Part shown: piece by piece, positions 33,413-34,033 of the stretch | Layout: every line of letters begins with the position of its first letter | Numbering within the stretch: the first letter of the stretch is position 1 | Assembly (NCBI GenBank): GCA_001805695.1 | Contig: MHGT01000019.1 | Location: forward strand, 45,438 to 79,470 | Length of the DNA stretch: 34,033 nucleotides | Origin: Omnitrophica WOR_2 bacterium RIFCSPHIGHO2_02_FULL_67_20 | GTDB lineage: Bacteria > Omnitrophota > Gorgyraeia > Aquiviventales > Aquiviventaceae | Reading direction: 5' to 3' | Translations under genes and position numbers: made by a program | Notes under the pieces: model-generated | What the model was told of the DNA's origin: nothing | The model's database searches: none | The model's input: only the letters and a program-made list of their open reading frames with translations

Positions 33413-34033
33413 TCATGTCCTCCGCCGGGCTCTGTGTGTGATGCGGCGCGCTGCCGGCCGCGCGGCCATGAGGCCCCGCGCGGCCAGGCTCACCACGCCG
33501 TCGGCGCCGATGATGAGATGGTCCAGCACTTCGATGCCCAGGAGTAGCCCCGCCTCGACGAGCCGCCCGGTCAGCTCCACGTCGTGCTCGGACGGCTCGG
33601 GATCGCCCGAGGGATGGTTGTGGGCGACGAGGACCGCGGCGGCGGAGGCGGCGATTGCCTCCTTGAAGAGCTCGCGGGGGTGGACGAGGCTCGCCGAGAG
33701 GCTGCCGACGGCGATGGGGCTGACGCGGAGCAGGCGGTGGCGGGCATCCAGGAGGAGGGCGACCACGTGCTCCTTGCGCTTGTCGAGGAGCCGCGGCCGC
33801 AGGACCGCGGCGGCCGCGTCAACGCTGTCGATGACCGGCCGTCCGCCGTCGGCGGGCAGCGCGATCCGCCGCGCGAGCTCCACCGCCGCCTTGAGCTGCG
33901 CCGCTTTCGCCGGACCGATGCCGTGGACCGACGAGAGCTGCTCCACCGACGCCTCCGCGAGGCTCCGCAGCGTCCCGAAGGCGGCGAGGAGCCGCCGCGC
34001 GCTGACGAGCACCGACTCGCCCGCGACCCCGCG
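33413..34033 (-). CDS. radC: DNA repair protein RadC family, 5' part cut by window edge
   Basis: JAMM/MPN-fold protein of the RadC family; 206 residues are visible and the frame is open to the window edge (RGVAGESVLVSARRLLAAFG), so the true start is outside. A helix-hairpin-helix stretch (VEQLSSVHGIGPAKAAQLKA) precedes the JAMM domain with ligands in VAHNHPSGDPEPSEHD. The family name reflects an old link to repair; the biochemical activity remains unclear. The C-terminal RRRT and ACA-TGA end just before the next gene's ATG. Confidence 0.92.
   Translation of the reverse strand, partial: RGVAGESVLVSARRLLAAFGTLRSLAEASVEQLSSVHGIGPAKAAQLKAAVELARRIALPADGGRPVIDSVDAAAAVLRPRLLDKRKEHVVALLLDARHRLLRVSPIAVGSLSASLVHPRELFKEAIAASAAAVLVAHNHPSGDPEPSEHDVELTGRLVEAGLLLGIEVLDHLIIGADGVVSLAARGLMAARPAARRITHRARRRT

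Overview
The window is GC-rich bacterial chromosome carrying about 40 genes. Nearly all lie on the minus strand; the only clear plus-strand genes are the gspA/gspB-like pair at 12.8-14.3 kb. Two small families point to the PVC superphylum: a 'small basic protein' of the TIGR04137 type (16267-16524) and an exosortase-system-associated protein of the TIGR04073 type (32995-33411). Together with the compact operons, I lean towards a high-GC Omnitrophota (Omnitrophica) genome. This is inference from remembered families, with no rRNA in the window to confirm it. I saw no tRNA, rRNA, CRISPR array, prophage or transposase gene, and no gene-free stretch exceeds 300 bases.

Layout, left to right. 1-6.7 kb: a beta-oxidation cluster (acyl-CoA synthetase, acyl-CoA dehydrogenase, a 2-hydroxyacid dehydrogenase, enoyl-CoA hydratase, 3-hydroxyacyl-CoA dehydrogenase, thiolase). 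6.8-11.9 kb: an envelope/lipid and signalling operon (cNMP-MinD-like-patatin fusion, glycerophosphodiesterase, alpha/beta hydrolase, PilZ, HIT, two small proteins) behind one good promoter. 11.95-12.6 kb: a 49-aa membrane protein with its own promoter and terminator, and a second PilZ protein. 12.8-14.3 kb: GspA/GspB-like type II secretion factors. 14.3-17.2 kb: aroB, nnrE, the TIGR04137 protein and a SPOR protein. 17.4-20.8 kb: plsY, der, pgsA and a glycine-zipper lipoprotein. 20.8-30.4 kb: lepB, lepA, phosphohexomutase, rpe, M16 protease, ruvX, trpA, trpB, ornithine cyclodeaminase-like. 30.5-34 kb: ychF, EamA, THEP1-like NTPase, the TIGR04073 protein and radC (cut by the window edge).

The most unusual content is between the genes. 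Many genes overlap their neighbour through ATGA (start ATG sharing bases with stop TGA). Several other neighbours are separated by 27-150 bp palindromic or tandem-repeat spacers that have ATGA, or ATG, at both ends, so that deleting the spacer restores a stop/start overlap. One family, four copies at 9718, 19471, 20143 and 27242, has perfect 14-17 bp terminal inverted repeats ending ATCCCACCACCTG, the same multi-hairpin fold with compensatory changes, and in all four copies an open mini-ORF running from the left start codon to the right TGA, beginning (M/L)IPPP and ending QVVG. Its right arm places AGGTGGTGGG directly before the next start codon, and the left arm is its exact complement. I read these as mobile palindromic inserts that colonise translationally coupled gene junctions while keeping coupling intact. 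I know of no description of this, but could not search.
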